From NCBI RefSeq assembly GCF_021018805.1, contig NC_086247.1:119323094-119387093 (forward strand): a stretch of 64,000 nt of DNA. Direction: 5' to 3'. Shown here in pieces: positions 26,501 to 37,420 of the stretch. Both the position numbers and the translations under genes were made by a program. Source of the stretch: Prinia subflava. Taxonomy: Eukaryota > Chordata > Aves > Passeriformes > Cisticolidae. The notes under the pieces are model-generated. The model did not search any database. It was given only the letters and a program-made list of their open reading frames with translations, and was not told where the DNA came from. Position 1 is the first letter of the stretch. The number at the start of each line of letters is the position of its first letter.

Positions 26501-28494
26501 TGTAGAAGAAAATTTTTGACTGTAGGGGTTATATTTTAAATATAATCTTGGTTTACAGTGATTGTTTCTCCAGATATTATCAGGTTGACTATATAATAAT
26601 ACAAACCATCTTCCTTCCCTCTCTCAGAATATTAAAGAATATATTAACTTCTATAATGTCTTTTATTGCCAGGCAAGCTCCCAGTATGTTTCTAACAAAT
26701 GACCTTGCTGTGCCACCCAGTTGGTGTACAAGCAAAAATACATATTTTAATCTAAACAACTGTCTTATACCAGCACTAGGAAACAGCCTAAATGCAGTAG
26801 TGTGAAATTTGGGTTTTCCTTTCCACGTGGTCATGCATTTCAGTGTATGCTGATCCAAGAGGAGGAGGAGCTGCACTGATTTCAAAGGGGCTACTCAAGC
26901 ACACAGTATTGGACTTACACACTCATTTATGTGTAAGCTTAGACTATCAGACACTGTTAGTAAGGACATTTTGATACATTAATGACTTTATTGATAGTCT
27001 TTTTATCCAAACCAAATCCCTTTTTTCTAGAGCTTAGTCTACGTCTGGAGAGGAATTCCTTTCCATGCACGTTGGAAGCAGCTTTATTACATGGTCGTGG
27101 TCTTACCTCTCCTCCAGTTCAGTTTCTGTGAAGGCATTTCCCCTTACAGTAGGGGTTATTTGAGGATTGCAGTGGACTCATTCAAAATTTCTATGACCAG
27201 CATAAATGATAAGGATTATGGTCTGATCTTGGTGCCTGAAGTCAAACCCTTGAAAGCTGCTGCTCCTACTTTTTTGGCATTTGGATATGAAATTAGAGGC
27301 TGAAATGAGGTATCTGATTACATTGCCCATAACTGGTGTAATCCTTTCCAGAGACAAGATCATTCTGAATTTTCACAATAATGAGCCAAAATTTTTTATA
27401 AGAGTATGTCATAACTGCATATTTGGAGCCCCATATAAATCTGCTTTTTTAGAGACTGCTTAGTTTGAAATTGATATTACATATATCATTTGTTGATTAC
27501 TGGTTTATTTACGTCTGTCAGAAGATGTTTATACTCTCTATGGAATTATTCAAAAAGGGGAAAACCAACTCTTAAAAGACTCGTAGTTGTAAGTGTTGCA
27601 TCTGAAAGGAGCTTAGATACATGACATGGGCTGATAGCAGGTTATTGTATAAATGACTGACGGAAGATGGAAACTCACCTCGAAGTTTGGATAATTGCTA
27701 GAAAGAGATATTTAGAAGACTAACATTTTAATTTATAGTTCAAGTGATTCAGCCCTTTTGTATAAACTACATTTTTGAATCCCATTATATAGTCCAGAAG
27801 CAAAGACCTTGTGAGCATGGAGTTCAAATGACCAGGAATACGCTAAAATACTGCTGGGAGCGGGTTTGATACAATTAGCTTCAATTCATTGCCTGGCATG
27901 CATAAAATGTAGATTTAAATATCTGCTCCCCTTCTCACAGAGTGGGAGGAAAGACAATTTGTATCACCTTTGCTTCCCTGTGGCATTTTCTCTTGGGAGA
28001 AAGTGGGATTGCAGACGTGGTAACTGAAGCATGACTGTTTTGCAAGAAAATCTTTCACTTTTTCTTCTTTTAGAAAACATGTGATTCTCTGGGTCACGAG
28101 AAGTATTTGGGTTACTTTGCTGTTGCTGTTTTCTGTCTTCTGACAAAAAATATGATGAAATGCATCAACTGATGTAGAACGTTGAAGTGTTAAGAGAGAT
28201 TTCAAAAATCAGAAGAGGCTTTCCTTTATTTATGTGATAATTATGATGTTGGAAATAGGTGCCGATTGCGTTGTTTGAGGTACTTTCACAGAAACTTTTT
28301 ATTATTCTGTTTTTTATTTTATGCTGTTCACAGAAACTTTCCCTTAGAACAGGAGCCTGAAGACTAGAGTGATTTTGGAAACTTTTCATTGCTCACAGAC
28401 TGAATAACTTCACCCATGTGAGAAACCACACTTTGCACAACAGGACTGCAGTTGCATAGTTTTTAACTCAAAATGTGATGGAGACAATAAAGCC
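23505..28494. other. Unannotated AT-rich DNA
   Basis: No gene or repeat family is recognised in about 5 kb. One small palindromic item is present: CCTCAGTGC at 24165-24173 and its exact complement GCACTGAGG at 24186-24194. They enclose 12 bases that include part of the self-complementary GCCTTTAAAGGC (24172-24183). The rest is AT-rich and CpG-poor. Confidence 0.5.
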
Positions 28495-28561
28495 TTGTTA
28501 GCTGCGCTAATGCATACAAGAGCTTCTAACCACATAGTCTCTGGTCTTTTTTTCTGTGCAG

Positions 28562-28698
28562 AAATAAATTTCCCTGCTGGTTACATACTGCCTATATCCC
28601 ATCTCCTAGCCATGCATAAGGCACAAATCACTGATCTAGACGCTGAGGAGTTTTTACCAAAAGTTACTGTTGCATCACAAGGAATGGGTCCAAGATAA
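28562..28698 (+). CDS. Candidate 3'-terminal exon (hypothetical protein)
   Basis: The left edge is a strong-looking 3' splice site. A branch-point-like CTAAC at about 28525-28529 is followed by a T-rich tract (GGTCTTTTTTTCTGTGCAG) and AG at 28560-28561. The frame after it stays open for 45 codons to a TAA at 28696-28698 and includes AQITDLDAEEFLPKV. A partly charged product like this is less common among chance frames in this AT-rich DNA. A weak donor (AAG|GTGTTG) overlaps the stop. A remarkable inverted repeat begins 29 bp after the stop. I do not recognise the protein. It lies on the same strand as the candidate exon 6 kb upstream, but nothing shows that they are spliced together. Confidence 0.22.
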
Positions 28699-28726
28699 GG
28701 TGTTGGTTTTGCTTGATCTGGTAACC

Positions 28727-28774
28727 TGCTGTCTTTTAAATTAGAAATTTTAATTTCTAATTTAAAAGACAGCA
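28727..28774. repeat. Perfect inverted repeat, 23-bp arms with 2-bp spacer
   Basis: The left arm 28727-28749 begins TGCTGTCTTTTAAATTAG. The right arm 28752-28774 is its exact reverse complement. The two central bases are TT. Adjacent sequence to about 28808 repeats the same TTTTAAATT / TCTAATTT words, so the whole 80 bp can fold in several ways. Such a palindrome can extrude as a cruciform or form a long RNA hairpin. It may be a template-switch product or the core of a tiny foldback element. No transposase or terminal target duplication is seen. Confidence 0.9.
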
Positions 28775-28808
28775 TTTTAAATTTTAAAATTCTAATTTTA
28801 AATTAGAA

Positions 28809-29832
28809 AATACAATAAACTACTTAGTAATATATTTTTTTTTTCTGGAATTTTTTCCTCAAAGAAATAGACACACACAGAAACATATACCCCCACATAT
28901 ACTGCCCGTATTCCAATCAGTAGATGGGCAGAGGCTTTTGCGCAAAATATCCTAGCTCTTAGGAGGAAAGTGAAGAATAAAAACAACTCTACAAAGCATC
29001 TGAACTCTGACCAGACTCAGCGTAGTCAAGCGACCACTAATGCACCTAAAAATACAGCTGGATTTATAATACAGCTTGCTGTAACTCACTGTGTGGGATA
29101 TGTGAAGGAATGTCCTGTAATAACTGCTCTGATGGGTCCTGGGGCCCTCTGCTCTGTTATCAGGGCATAAGCAGTTGCAGATGAAGTACATGCCCAGAGC
29201 TTTTTTTTTTGGTACTTGAAAGCATGTTAGAAAATGCCCACAGCCTTCTCAGAAATGCTGCTTGTTGTATCACTCTCCTTGCAAGCAACCGTGGGTTTTT
29301 TAGAAGATCTAATACAAATAAAGCAGCTTTCATTTTATGTGAAAACTTTATGTTCCCTTCTCCCTCCAACCCCACAGAAGCTGCAGTGATGTTCTTGACC
29401 CAGTGAAATGAGGACAGGGGGGCAGTGATGCAGCCCAGGGTGTAAGGCAGGAGTTCTGCTGAATTCAGCCCCTGAACCATCAGTGCCAGTGTGGAGGGTG
29501 TGACAGGACCCACATCACATTAATGTGACATAAACACACAGCTCTGCTGCACTCTTGGATTGCAGGGCCAAAACTATCCCCTCAGTTCATGCATCTGAGG
29601 GGTCTGCCCTAGGAAATTGTTGTTCTCTGTTCATGGTTAGGTGATGAGGAGGATGCAGGAGGCGATTTGGGTCTAGAATAAATGTGTCCCTAGCACACCT
29701 TACGAGCAGTCATCTGCATTTATATATTTGTCTGGTCAGAGATGTGTTATTCATCACCCTGAAAGGCAGACTGCAGTTCTTGAATATATTGCTCACTGTG
29801 TGGGTTTTTAAAGTTGCAGAATTACAACCACA
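28809..29832. other. Unannotated DNA upstream of a TATA box
   Basis: No exon or repeat family is recognised. Open frames up to 117 codons (minus, 29160-29513) overlap frames on the other strand and carry no known domain. If the TATA box at 29833 is real, the last few hundred bases here would be its proximal promoter. Confidence 0.45.
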
Positions 29833-29838
29833 TATAAA
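29833..29838 (+). promoter_or_regulatory. TATA box upstream of a short secreted-like ORF
   Basis: TATAAA within CATATAAAGCC lies 48 bases before an ATG. With the usual 25-32 base spacing, transcription would start near 29860-29868 and leave a 5' UTR of about 20-25 nt. That is the compact arrangement common in vertebrate genes for small secreted proteins. In AT-rich DNA TATAAA is frequent, so its value comes only from its position before the ORF. Confidence 0.35.
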
Positions 29839-29885
29839 GCCAGTAGCACTCAAGTACTCAGCAGGCTGAGCAGACACTCTCCAAG

Positions 29886-30002
29886 ATGAAGCTGGCTAAC
29901 ATTGTTTTACTGGTGCTTTTTGTTTTGCAGAGTGTTCTTCAGCAGCTGCTCCAGCTGACTGTCTCATTGCAAAGCTATTACACTTTGCCACTGGCAGTAT
30001 AG
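29886..30002 (+). CDS. Short ORF with signal-peptide-like start (possible first exon or gene remnant)
   Basis: The 38-codon frame starts MKLANIVLLVLFVLQSVLQQ: a lysine at position 2, then a core of Ile, Val, Leu and Phe at about residues 6-14, which is the layout of a secretory signal peptide. The ATG has purines at -3 and -1 and sits 48 bases after a TATAAA. It ends at TAG 30000-30002. No clear cleavage motif (small residues at -3/-1) or mature protein follows in this frame. In the +2 frame (from about position 29930) the sequence stays open and holds two cysteines close together, which could mean a frameshifted remnant or an alternative exon. A GTACCC at 30003 is only a weak donor. I do not recognise the family. 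It could be the first exon of a small secreted protein, a decayed copy, or chance. Confidence 0.27.
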   Translation: MKLANIVLLVLFVLQSVLQQLLQLTVSLQSYYTLPLAV

Positions 30003-30842
30003 GTACCCTGAAGAGTTTCTGGCTTCCCTTAATTGAACAGAAGAAACTAATTTAAATTTTAGAAAATATAATTAGTTTGACTTCCTCTACCAGGAATTCT
30101 GTAATTGATACTATGAATAAATTATGGGATGCAATTGTGAGGGTTCTTAATTACAAAGCTTCTTAGCTGCACAACTTCTGTGCTGATGAGTGATACATGT
30201 TTTGTCCTCCAAAATGGAGCACAATTCTTGTCATAGAATGTATCTTGCATGCTGCAAGCTGGAAGTGAGGACTGAACAAGTGCACACATCCTGACTAAAC
30301 ACATGCTGGGGCAGGTATCCTCAGCTTATCTGTGCAGAATGCAAATCCAAAGCAAAGCAACTGGTTCAGGCTCGTTCAAAAGCCAGAAGGGGTTTACATT
30401 TAGTGATTACAATTAGCTCAAGCCCTGTGCAATATGCTTTAGATTTTACATGTCTGAGTTAATTTCCAGCCATTGTCATGTTTTATGGCTGCTTGGTGTG
30501 AGTTTCTTTCTCTCTGAGCAAATTTTTTGCTAAGAAATAGTTCAGTCACTCCTGTTCTTAGATGAGTCACTTCCTCACCTATGAATTGAATTTTGCTTTC
30601 AAGAGTATTGGTAGTTGCTTTCATTTGTATTTGTTAAATACAAATGACACCACACACTTACTCCAAATGTAAAGGGCAAAATTTGGAATATAACTAGATT
30701 AATAATTACTTGGCATAAAACTTAAATAAGAATAAATAAACCTCTTTGATGAAATGTAACATTCTTTTACTAAAAATGTCTTTGCTGTGAATAGCAACAC
30801 AGAACTTAAAACATCTCCTTTTATTAAAAATCAGTGAAATCA
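30003..30842. other. Unannotated AT-rich DNA
   Basis: I see no further exon, polyadenylation-site context or repeat family that would extend the short ORF upstream. The region becomes very AT-rich from 30600 to the microsatellite. Confidence 0.5.
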
Positions 30843-30871
30843 GGGAGGGAGGGAGGAAGGGAGTGGGGGGG
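30843..30871 (+). repeat. G-rich lead-in with G-quadruplex potential
   Basis: GGGAGGGAGGGAGGAAGGG at 30843-30861 has four runs of three G with short loops. It is followed by AGT and seven G. It fits the simple G3 N1-7 quadruplex pattern on the plus strand and passes directly into the GGAA array, of which it looks like a diverged edge. Confidence 0.75.
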
Positions 30872-31226
30872 AAGGAAGGAAGGAAGGAAGGAAGGAAGGA
30901 AGGAAGGAAGGAAGGAAGGAAGGAAGGAAGGAAGGAAGGAAGGAAGGAAGGAAGGAAGGAAGGAAGGAAGGAAGGAAGGAAGGAAGGAAGGAAGGAAGGA
31001 AGGAAGGAAGGAAGGAAGGAAGGAAGGAAGGAAGGAAGGAAGGAAGGAAGGAAGGAAGGAAGGAAGGAAGGAAGGAAGGAAGGAAGGAAGGAAGGAAGGA
31101 AGGAAGGAAGGAAGGAAGGAAGGAAGGAAGGAAGGAAGGAAGGAAGGAAGGAAGGAAGGAAGGAAGGAAGGAAGGAAGGAAGGAAGGAAGGAAGGAAGGA
31201 AGGAAGGAAGGAAGGAAGGAAGGAAA
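30870..31226. repeat. (GGAA)n microsatellite, about 89 perfect units
   Basis: About 355 bp of uninterrupted GGAA tetranucleotide, all purine on the plus strand. I see no interruptions between 30871 and 31225. Each GGAA is the core recognised by ETS-family transcription factors, and long GGAA arrays are known to act as enhancers for the human EWS-FLI1 fusion. All-purine arrays can also form triplex DNA. The length and purity imply a young, unstable allele. Frames giving (GRKE)n or (FLPS)n across it are not genes. Confidence 0.98.
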
Positions 31227-34200
31227 TATCTCTCTTCCAGCCTCAGTCACATCTCATTGGTGGATGGTTGAATTTTACTCACTCTTCTGAATGCTCCAGA
31301 GTTGGTGATTTTGGCCCTCACTGTAGTTTCTGTTTTCTACAACTGTCTGCAATTTCTTAGACATCTTTTTGCCCAAAATTCATCACTGATGCTCCTGCAG
31401 CTTCTCAAATTTACTGCCTTCACCATTTATTTCCAAGGCCTGTGAGCCTCAATGCTGTTCTCTACCTGGCCAGGCGAAGCTGGAAATCACCCCAGCTTCA
31501 CTGGCTGGGTACTCACAGCTTCTTGCTGCACTGAAGCATCAAAGAGCAAAAAGAGCTAGAGTGCCCATTTCACTGCTTTGCAGGAGCAAATGTGTTCTCA
31601 TGGTATGTAACCTCAAACAACTATTGTACCAAAATCTTTTTTCTTTGACTTTTTAAATTTAGATTATACACATAAATCCGTTTATTTAAAAAAAAAAAAG
31701 AAAAACAACAAACCAAACCCCGAAGGAAGTCCTTTTATTTAGAGACATATCAAACTGCAATTGAGTCTGTGTATAAGCCACTCATTTAAGATAACTATCA
31801 GAAGGATAGGCATTACATCCTCAGGAAATCCAGACTAAGATTAGACTTCAGGGAAAACCAAACAGATACAGAACTACACAGTTGAACAGCTTTTGCTTTT
31901 TCTTGTAGCACATAGGCAAAAATGCCGTCAGTCCAAGACTCTAGCTGGGATTCAAGCTCCATGTTGCCCTGATCATAGCAGCATATTTACTGTGGTAGCT
32001 AAAGCAGGTAGATTTATTATGAAAGCTGCTTTTGCAGCAAAACCAGATGCTGGTTTTGAAAATGAGATGCCAGAGATCGTATTGGGGGGCATTATCAATA
32101 TATGTAGTTCTTCACTATATGCAATAGCATTACTAAGCTGCAGAGTTCCTGGGAAACCATTTTCTGATATAAATCTTATTTTAAGGGGACTACTGGAATT
32201 GCTGAATGAAGCTGGAGGGAACAGAGGGAGGGTGATTCTTTCCAAAAGATGACTTACTCTTCATCATGCACTGCTCTTGCTGGAACAGGGAATGGACAAT
32301 TTCCACCAGTTTATCTTTTTGATAAATGACAGTTATGAAGCAGTTGCTGCATAACAGGAACTTCTGGCTGGAAAGCCTATTAAAAAAGATGACTATATTA
32401 GACTTAGTCCACTGGATGGATCAAAATCTCTTGCTGCTTTCTCCTCTCAAATCATGTTATATTCCAGAATGTTTCAGAAGGGATTTTAGCTAATTCATAT
32501 TATTTTACTGAAGATAAGATGTGCAAAAGCTTATGAAAACATTTTTGCTGCTTGAGCACAGGACATGGAGCTTTTCTTTGGTGTGTGTTTTCTGTGCTAT
32601 GGTTTGGAGATTAGGTTGTGGGTTTTTTCTCTGTTACTTGGACATATGATTGTATCAAGCTGACTTTAAAGCAAAAAAGAATTTGGTACCTTTCTCTCTT
32701 GCAGGTGTTAAAGTATTTGATTGCATTGCTTTTTATTTTTATTTTATTTTTATTAAGCTTTTCTAGAATACATTTTATACTGCCACTTTCAAGGGAATAT
32801 TATTCCAGCAGATTTAGGCAGTGATTAAAATATGGCACATGAGCAAATGGGCCATTTTTCCAGGCTCTTCCACAACTTTGGCTGCATTGTTCATGCTGAA
32901 ATGAGAAAAGCACCTCAGGAAATAATTCAGATACATTTAATCTTCTTGCATTAAGTATTTGGCTGTTCCTATTTTAATTGGAAAAAGAAAAAAGGTGAAT
33001 GATATACTTTATTCTTCAAATCTCCATGACTGGCTGAGAAACAGGTTTCATGAAATGACATTAACAGAGCAAACTCTTGCTATCCACTCACCAGTGATGC
33101 TGCTATGCCACCAATATGTAAGAGTGGCACAAAATCCAAATACTGTGAGGAACTTGTGATGATTTGCTGGTCTGTGGCATGCTAGTGTGAGTTGTGTGAC
33201 TGTTCCCAAAGACTGGTGGTACATCACTTTTCACTCTCGGGTTACTTGGCAAGGCATAACTGTGCATGTTGTGGCAGTTATTTGGGAAAGGTTGGATACA
33301 ATCATTATTGGCACTTCATTCTATGGTCTTTGTGTTACACACTGAGCTACTCATTTGGAACATTAGATGATTGTTGAAAGCATTTGCCATAGTTGGATAT
33401 TATCCACCCATCTCTGAAAACCGTTTTTTGCAGAGACTGAGAAGGGTGCAAGCAAGATGAACAAGGAAATTAAGAGAACCAAGGCCAGCAGCAATCTGTT
33501 AACTCTGATTTTTATGAAGATTAAGCCTCCCCACAAAATTGCATAGGGAGCAGGCAGCTAGCCATGCCAGGGTCAAAGGCAGTAGTAACCAAATGTCTCA
33601 ACATTTGTTGCTTCTTCTTCCTACTCTTGCCCTCCCTCAGCACAATCCACAGTGCTGTGAAAAGGGAATTCCACTTTACAAAGTCTGTCCTGGTTTGGAG
33701 TTCTCCAATGAGAGATGGATCATGGCTCTGCCTTTCCCCCAGAGACACTTCCCAGTGCTGGATGTTGTTCTTCATCGTGGCCCCTAAGAATGCTGCAAAA
33801 TCCATCTCCTTCTCCACTGTTGCTACTTGTCTTTGCCTATTTCAGATAAAAAGATAGTGAGAGGCATGTCCCAGGAAAAAGGTTGGTATAAGGGAGCTGT
33901 GTCCTGAGCCCTGCCTGCAACCTTCCCACCTCCTGTCCCATCAGGTAGGATAAAACAGGAAGAAGTTGATTACAGGAGAATTCCACAGCAAAGAACTTGC
34001 AACCTTTAAATACAAAATCTGTCTTGCTTAATCATGTTCCTCCTTGCCTAATTATTTAAATAGTGGAGATTGTGTGGCAGTTTTGAATAGCTGTAGATGT
34101 TGGTGATAATGTAAATGAAGCATGGTAATATTTGTCCAGGACTAGGCCAGCTTTCCAGTACAAAAGTTATTGGCAATTATTTTCTAAGGATGTTAACTGA

Positions 34201-36737
34201 TTGTATTTGACTCCTTTCACAGCTAGATAAGGTCATGGTTCTCACACAATCTCATTATACATTACTCTTCTTGTAGCAAAATTGGCTTAACATACTCCTA
34301 CTCCCTTGTCACAGCAGCTGTGCCTTCCCTGCTGCATGAGTGTGACAGCCTGTCAGCCAGGCTGGGCACCGGCCTGAGGAACAAGGCAACTCAAAAAGCA
34401 AAATAAGAACATTCTGTTCTGCTGTCAGCCCCAGAAAAAATATAATTACACTGCATGTCATGCCACTGAGGAAGCAAGGAGTGGCAGGCAGTGGAGAAAG
34501 GCAGAGGGATATCACAGCTGGTAACACTGCTGAGGAATTCTGTGTCATCACACATTTCACAGCCCCAGAAGCTCTGAACTGAGTATCAGAGCAGTTATTA
34601 TTTCCTTGGGACTTTTGATAAGCACTCAGTGTCGTCCTGCTGGCTTTATACACCCACCATAACAAATACATGAGGATAAAGATAGCAGATGTGGCATTTG
34701 GGGGACACCATGTTTAATCTGTTCCCTTCATTACTCTCTCTCTTGCCACCCACTTTCAAAAGATGTTTTCAGAGTGTCAAGTAGTGCCATGAATTGTGTG
34801 TATATATGGTTTGTGTATGTTTTCCAAGGATGTGGCCATGCTGATGGGCTTTCTGCCAGATTCCAGCAGTTCAATGTCTCCATGACCTATGCAAAACTTC
34901 TGGACCATGCTCAAACATGAGTGGGAACTCACTGTTCACCTCTTGCTGCAGGTACACACTGGCAGTGTCAGTGTCTAGGAAGGTCTAGAGTGCCTCCAAG
35001 GAAATGTCTGGCAGGAGAAAGAGATTTTTATCATTCTTACAGACCTCTCTAAATTCTGCTGAAATCTCCCTATAGGCATTTTGAACCTTCCTAGGTGTTC
35101 TTTCGTTGCATTATCTCTCAGTCTTGTTCACTATAAATTCTCTTAAAATGGAAGGACAGAACAGGGGATGATGGCTGAAAAAAGGTGGTAAAATTCAATC
35201 CACTGAGTGCTTAATAGTCATGGCAAATGTGTGCTCTGCTGAAAGAGGCAGAGGAATGAGGGAAAAAATATAAGTGATTACATAGATATGGCACATGTAA
35301 CAGTTTGTTTATCCTAGTAAGTTTAAGATTTAAAAGAAAAGTCTTGCCTTTATTGGGTTTTGAAAGCATAAGCAATCCATTAGTGTCTCCCATAGGGAAT
35401 CTGAGGACTTTGTCATCCTCAAATAATTTTTATCTGTAATACTCCCCATGTTAAGATTGGTAGTGAGAATTTGACTTATCTAAAGTTGTAGACAGTCATA
35501 AGTAATGGTTGCAAGTCACTTGATTCTCAGACCCATGGTTTATCTAGCAGTCTTTCCCCTTGAAGCTCATGAAGGTCAAAAACAGAGTTTTTCTAAAGCT
35601 GGGATTTTCTTTCTTTCTGGGATTGCATTTCTGGCCCTCTTTTATGAGGTGTTTTATTATAGGCTTTCTTTGTGCATCCTCTCCATCACCCAAACTGTGT
35701 TTGATGTGGCTGCGGGTCTGGATGCCCTTGATATCCAATCCGACCATGGCTACTCCAGAGGATCCTCTTGTCATCAGACAAACACTTCTAGCCACATAAA
35801 CTAGATTAAAAGGAGCAGAAGAAAATGTTTACACTAGCATGGAAAACGATGCTTGCTTTGGTCAGAGTGAGAAATTGCCCTGAATCTATAGGAATTTCCT
35901 GTTGCTAAAATATTATGTAGGTCCTAAAAACTTTGCAGGCAAAACGTTGTTTCTCCTCTGGCCAGCTAGAAAGGTCAATCTACCTTGGGGCAGGACGTAG
36001 GGTTGCAGTGTTTTAAGAGTTCATCTAATCAGGAAATTATGGCTGTAAAGTTACATAGCCCTGTCACTTATCATTACACAGCTCATTAAATCTCAGCTAA
36101 TTGCAGCTTCACCCTAGCATCCAGGTCCTAATGTTTCTGAGCCTAATTAGCACACTGAAATCCTAAAATCCAACTGATTTCCCTTATTTTATTCACTTCT
36201 TGTGCAGAAAGGAATGGAATGTAGAGGTTTAACTAGTTCAAAACACTAAAAATTTTACCCTAGTTATTCAGTCTTTTAGTTCAGTTGTTCAGGACTTAAA
36301 TGCTTATTCCCAGAAGGGACTAGAAATGCAGAGGAAATTATAATTTTTTTGGTGCAAGATATGCCTGTTTCTGAATGAAAATTATTTCTTTTTCATTTAT
36401 TATTCATTGCACTTCTTTTGCTTCTTCTGTTCCTTCCCATGAACACCTCTCTACAGAATTATCTATAAATTATCTATCACATTGTTGTCATCATACAATT
36501 TGCTGGAAAAGCCATGTCCCTATCAACCAAATAAATGATTGATAAACAAAATCACAAGAAAAATATTCAAGAGGTTATTTGCTGTAAATAACACCCCCCC
36601 ACACACACATTTTTCAGATAATTTAAAGAATATTTTCCTATCCAAAAAGTTCTACTGCCAAGGTTCAACTGAAAAAAAAAAAAATGCTTGAATACATCCC
36701 ATCTTGTACTCAAAATATAAATAACATCTAGCTTAAC
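31227..36737. other. Unannotated DNA, 5.5 kb
   Basis: No repeat family or RNA gene is recognised. At 31893-32252 (119 codons, +) and 31973-32245 (90 codons, -) both strands stay open over nearly the same bases and give fairly protein-like but unrecognised sequences. An A-rich tract lies at 31688-31710. A segment at about 36040-36190 is rich in TAAT/ATTA cores (CATTAAATC, GCTAATTGCAG, CCTAATTAGC) and resembles a conserved noncoding element. Confidence 0.45.
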
Positions 36738-37420
36738 TATAGAATGATTACAGTTGGAAGGCACACGAAAGGTCATCTAATTCCAGCCTCTTGTCATGGA
36801 TAGGGACATCTCCCACTTTATCTGGTTGCTCAGAGACCCATCCAACCTTTTCCTGAGCAATTCCATGGATGGAGCATCCATAGCTTCTCTGGGCAACATG
36901 TTCCAGTGTCTCACCATCTTCACAGTAAGGAATTTCTTCTTAATATCTAATCTAAACCTACCATCTTCAGTTGAAAGTCATTCTCCTTGTCTTACCACCA
37001 TGTGCTCTTGTAAATAGTCTCTCTCCATCTTTCTTATAGGCACAGTTCATTCCATTCAATGGAATGCCACCACTAGGATACCCTGAAGCCTTCTCTTCTG
37101 CAGGCTGAACAATCCCAACTCCCTCAGCCTTTCCTCATAGCAGAGGTGCTCCATCCCTCTAATCATCTTTGTGGCTCTTCTCTGGACTTGTTCCAACAGG
37201 TCCATGTCCTTTCTGTGCCTGGGACCTCAGAGCTGGATGCAGAGCTCCAGGTGGAGTCTCACCAGAGGGGAGCAGAGTCACCACTCTGGATCTGCTGGCC
37301 ACACTGCTTTGGATGCAGCCCAGGATACTTCTGACTTTCTGGACTGTGAGTGCATTGATTGCTCATGTCCAGCCTCTACTCCACCAGTACCCTCCTTCTG
37401 GGTGTTTTCTATTAGGACAA
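36738..37420 (-). mobile_element. CR1 LINE, 5'-truncated copy
   Basis: The reversed 3' end is seen as ATAGAATGATTACAGTTGGAAGG, followed by the block GGACATCTCCCAC, CAGAGACCCATCCAACC and GGATGGAGCATCC. Continuing on the minus strand, the copy covers the ORF2 C-terminal region and part of the preceding reverse-transcriptase-end region, with many frame breaks. The 3' part matches the copies at 12330 and 60832 better than those at 5542 and 58144, so they probably belong to a different CR1 subfamily. The right end is approximate. Confidence 0.92.

Noticed and set aside
30834..31360. Long frames giving (GRKE)n or (FLPS)n proteins
   Set aside because: They are simple translations of the GGAA microsatellite; all frames stay open because the repeat has no stop codons.
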